The translations under genes and the position numbers were made by a program. The notes below the pieces were generated by a model. It was not told where the DNA came from. It did no database searches and saw only the letters and a program-made list of their open reading frames with translations. Positions 62,232-64,000 of a stretch of 64,000 bases of DNA are shown piece by piece. The DNA comes from Allotamlana fucoidanivorans (lineage in GTDB: Bacteria > Bacteroidota > Bacteroidia > Flavobacteriales > Flavobacteriaceae): NCBI RefSeq assembly GCF_006265225.1, contig NZ_VDCS01000010.1, positions 1 to 64,000 on the forward strand. The letters are read 5' to 3'. Each line of letters begins with the position of its first letter. The stretch's first letter is position 1.

Positions 62232-62594
62232 ATGAAATATAAAATTTTAATATTTACGCTTTCAACAATTTCTTTTTATAACTGTGCCAACGACAGTGAA
62301 GATGATTTAACAAACCCTAACCCTATACCAACAGTTGTAACCTATAATGCGCACGTAAAATCTATAATTAACACCAATTGTACAAGCTGTCATTCAGATC
62401 CTGCTGTTAATGGAGCCAATGTTCCTTTAACTACTTATACCCAAGTAAAGTCTGCCGTTCAGAATAACAACTTAATAAGTAAAATAAATGGTAACGGACC
62501 TGGGGGACTAATGCCTCTTGGAGGTCCAAAACTACCAGAAAACCTTATTGATGTAATTGAAAAATGGGAAACCGATGGTTTAAAAGAAAACTAA
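62232..62594 (+). CDS. c-type haem lipoprotein (single CxxCH)
   Basis: A 120-residue lipoprotein (lipobox SFYNC) with one haem site C50-T-S-C53-H54 in NTNCTSCHSD and a probable methionine axial ligand in GGLMPLGG. It resembles the small planctomycete-type cytochrome domain. Starts 12 bases after the barrel gene, with a paralogue 18 bases later. Confidence 0.82.
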   Translation: MKYKILIFTLSTISFYNCANDSEDDLTNPNPIPTVVTYNAHVKSIINTNCTSCHSDPAVNGANVPLTTYTQVKSAVQNNNLISKINGNGPGGLMPLGGPKLPENLIDVIEKWETDGLKEN

Positions 62595-62612
62595 TAACTA
62601 AAAAACAATACT

Positions 62613-62984
62613 ATGAAAACGAAACACTTTATTTACCTATTTGTCCTTTTCTTGATGGCATTTAACTGTTCTAGCAGCAGTGATACTGACACCATGGAAA
62701 CTCCAAATCCAGATCCAGACCCAACTCCTAGTGAAAAGGTCACTTATGATGCCGATATTAAAAGTATTTTAAGTAGCAATTGCATTTCTTGTCATGGCTC
62801 AACACCTACTCAGAATGCGCCAATGTCATTAACTACTTATACGCAAACGAAAAATTATATCGATCAAATTATTGACCGTGTTAATAGAACAGGCTCAGGC
62901 AAGATGCCGCCTTCTGGACAATTATCTAGCCAAGAAAAGGCTGCTTTTCAACAATGGAAAACAGATGGATTGCTTGAAAATTAA
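62613..62984 (+). CDS. c-type haem lipoprotein (single CxxCH), paralogue
   Basis: A 123-residue lipoprotein (lipobox MAFNC) with an acidic/proline linker (NPDPDPTPSEK) and haem site C57-I-S-C60-H61 in SNCISCHGS. The likely axial methionine is in GKMPPSG, and the C-terminal QWKTDGLLEN repeats the KWETDGLKEN end of the previous gene, so the two are clear paralogues. It should shuttle electrons at the envelope. Confidence 0.82.
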   Translation: MKTKHFIYLFVLFLMAFNCSSSSDTDTMETPNPDPDPTPSEKVTYDADIKSILSSNCISCHGSTPTQNAPMSLTTYTQTKNYIDQIIDRVNRTGSGKMPPSGQLSSQEKAAFQQWKTDGLLEN

Positions 62985-63030
62985 CAAGAATTATTTGGCA
63001 ACATTTTTGATCTAGTTAACAATAAAGAAT

Positions 63031-63579
63031 ATGAAACACCTACTATTCTATTTTATTGCTTTTTTAAGCTTAAATATGTATTCTCAAGAGAAGTATTTAA
63101 CGCGTTCTGGTAGAGTTAATTTTGAAGCTTCTGTCCCTTCATTTGAGGAAGTAAAAGCGATAAATAATTCGGCAACCGCCATACTAAATGGTTCTAATGG
63201 TGAATTGGCAGCTTTAGTTTTAGTTAAAGGCTTTCGGTTTAAAAACGCCTTAATGGAAGAGCATTTTAATGAAAATTATGCGGAGTCTGATCAATTTCCG
63301 AAAGCTACTTTTATAGGAAAAATTGAAAATTTTCATAGTGAACAGTTAAACACTACTCACCAAAACGTTGTACTGAAAGGCCAGTTAACTTTTCATGGAG
63401 AAACAAAACCTATAGAAGTAAACAATCTCACTTTTTCAAAAGAAAGTAATGTTATTGTAATGTCTGGATCATTCAAAGTAAAAGCTGAAGATTTCAGTGT
63501 CAAAATACCCAAAATAGTACGTAACAAAGTTTCTGAAACTATTGATGTTTCCTTTAATTTTGAGCTTAAACAGAAATAA
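63031..63579 (+). CDS. YceI family protein
   Basis: A 182-residue exported lipocalin-like protein with a signal peptide (cleavage after NMYSQ). The YceI fold is marked by RSGRVNFEASVPSFEEVKAINNSATAIL, FPKATFIGKIENF and GQLTFHGETKPIEVNNLTF. YceI proteins bind isoprenoid or polyprenyl compounds in the periplasm. It is the last gene of the barrel/cytochrome module and ends at a terminator. Confidence 0.88.
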   Translation: MKHLLFYFIAFLSLNMYSQEKYLTRSGRVNFEASVPSFEEVKAINNSATAILNGSNGELAALVLVKGFRFKNALMEEHFNENYAESDQFPKATFIGKIENFHSEQLNTTHQNVVLKGQLTFHGETKPIEVNNLTFSKESNVIVMSGSFKVKAEDFSVKIPKIVRNKVSETIDVSFNFELKQK

Positions 63580-63607
63580 AAAAAGCAGCCCATAGGCTGC
63601 TTTTTTT
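63578..63607. terminator. Bidirectional intrinsic terminator
   Basis: AAAAAAGCAGCC and GGCTGCTTTTTT pair around a CATA tetraloop, with A and T runs on the two sides. It ends the YceI unit and the convergent carB gene. Confidence 0.85.
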
Positions 63608-63625
63608 ATTTCAAATGATTGAAAG

Positions 63626-64000
63626 TTATTTACTTAAGTACATTTTACGTCTTGAATATAAATCATAAAACTCGTCATCTTTTAAACTATCAATAAATAA
63701 GATACTTTCTCCTGTACTCTTCATTTCTGGTCCTAAGCGTTTATCTACATTAGGAAACTTATTAAATGAAAATACCGGTTGCTTTATAGCATATCCTTCA
63801 AGTTGCGGATTGAATGTAAAGTCTGTTACCTTTTTCTCACCAAGCATTACTTTAGTAGCATAGTTTACATAAGGTTCTTTGTAAGCCTTAGCAATAAACG
63901 GAACCGTTCTAGAAGCTCTTGGGTTTGCTTCAATGATGTAAACCATATCATCTTTAATGGCAAACTGAATATTAATTAAGCCAACCGTGTTTAAGGCCCT
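63626..64000 (-). CDS. carB: Carbamoyl-phosphate synthase large subunit, C-terminal part (window edge)
   Basis: The visible 124 codons encode the end of the second ATP-grasp half (IIEANPRASRTVPFIAKAYKEPYVNYATKVMLGEKK, then VFSFNKFPNVDKRLGPEMKSTGE). The gene continues beyond 64000. Translation stops about 25 residues after GPEMKSTGE, so the usual C-terminal methylglyoxal-synthase-like allosteric domain of about 130 residues is missing. CarB makes carbamoyl phosphate for arginine and pyrimidine synthesis. A truncated CarB without that domain is, as far as recalled, normal for Flavobacteriaceae. Confidence 0.92.
   Translation of the reverse strand, partial: RALNTVGLINIQFAIKDDMVYIIEANPRASRTVPFIAKAYKEPYVNYATKVMLGEKKVTDFTFNPQLEGYAIKQPVFSFNKFPNVDKRLGPEMKSTGESILFIDSLKDDEFYDLYSRRKMYLSK

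Overview
The window is low-GC DNA from a member of the Bacteroidota, most likely a marine Flavobacteriaceae. The evidence is a set of start-proximal promoter elements of the form TAnnTTTG, weak or absent Shine-Dalgarno sequences, several TTG/GTG starts, an HTCS-type regulator, many sulfatases, RmuC, CAAX-type M48 protease and BtuB/DUF5074 families of flavobacterial type. No tRNA, rRNA, IS element, prophage or CRISPR array was seen. The first and last genes (an SDR oxidoreductase and carB) run off the window.

Region by region. 1-3.3 kb: end of an SDR gene, an APH/EcKL-fold kinase overlapping an inositol-monophosphatase-family phosphatase, and a Cof-type HAD phosphatase. 3.4-9.3 kb: a leftward tripartite RND efflux operon (adaptor, HAE1 pump, TolC-like lipoprotein). 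9.4-29.4 kb: a polysaccharide-utilisation cluster. Its leftward block is sulfatase, sulfatase, GH16, GH28-like, sulfatase, GH29, GH2; a 1406-residue hybrid two-component regulator (HTCS) lies upstream; a divergent GH29-sulfatase pair follows. The enzyme mix suggests a sulfated red-algal galactan (agar/porphyran/carrageenan type), but no SusC/SusD pair is present here.

29.5-43.8 kb: housekeeping and catabolic genes: a SPOUT RNA methyltransferase, a Ste24-like protease, the histidine-degradation operon hutH-hutU-hutI with a divergent LysR regulator and a clear candidate operator, a DEAD-box helicase, TrmH, a class III sirtuin, a glycosyltransferase and a haem-binding protein. 43.8-52.1 kb: purB, an ECF sigma/putative anti-sigma/two DUF4252 proteins operon divergent from two S41 protease lipoproteins, and a Dph6-like ATP pyrophosphatase.

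52.1-58.5 kb: a vitamin B12 uptake locus. A cobalamin riboswitch precedes btuB and a DUF5074 beta-propeller lipoprotein (BtuG-like); the divergent btuF-btuC-btuD-like ABC transporter has no recognisable riboswitch. 58.6-64 kb: rmuC, small membrane proteins, an acyl-CoA thioesterase, and a compact envelope module (OB-fold protein, DUF5777-type barrel, two c-type haem lipoproteins, YceI), ending at a carB gene whose C-terminus lacks the usual allosteric domain.

The observations most worth following up are the LysR/hut direct-repeat operator, the HTCS-flanking dyad, the SusCD-less galactan cluster with a sulfatase carrying a non-standard CxTxR formylglycine site and a GH28-like protein lacking the catalytic GHG motif, the BtuB-BtuG riboswitch operon, and the barrel/cytochrome/YceI module.
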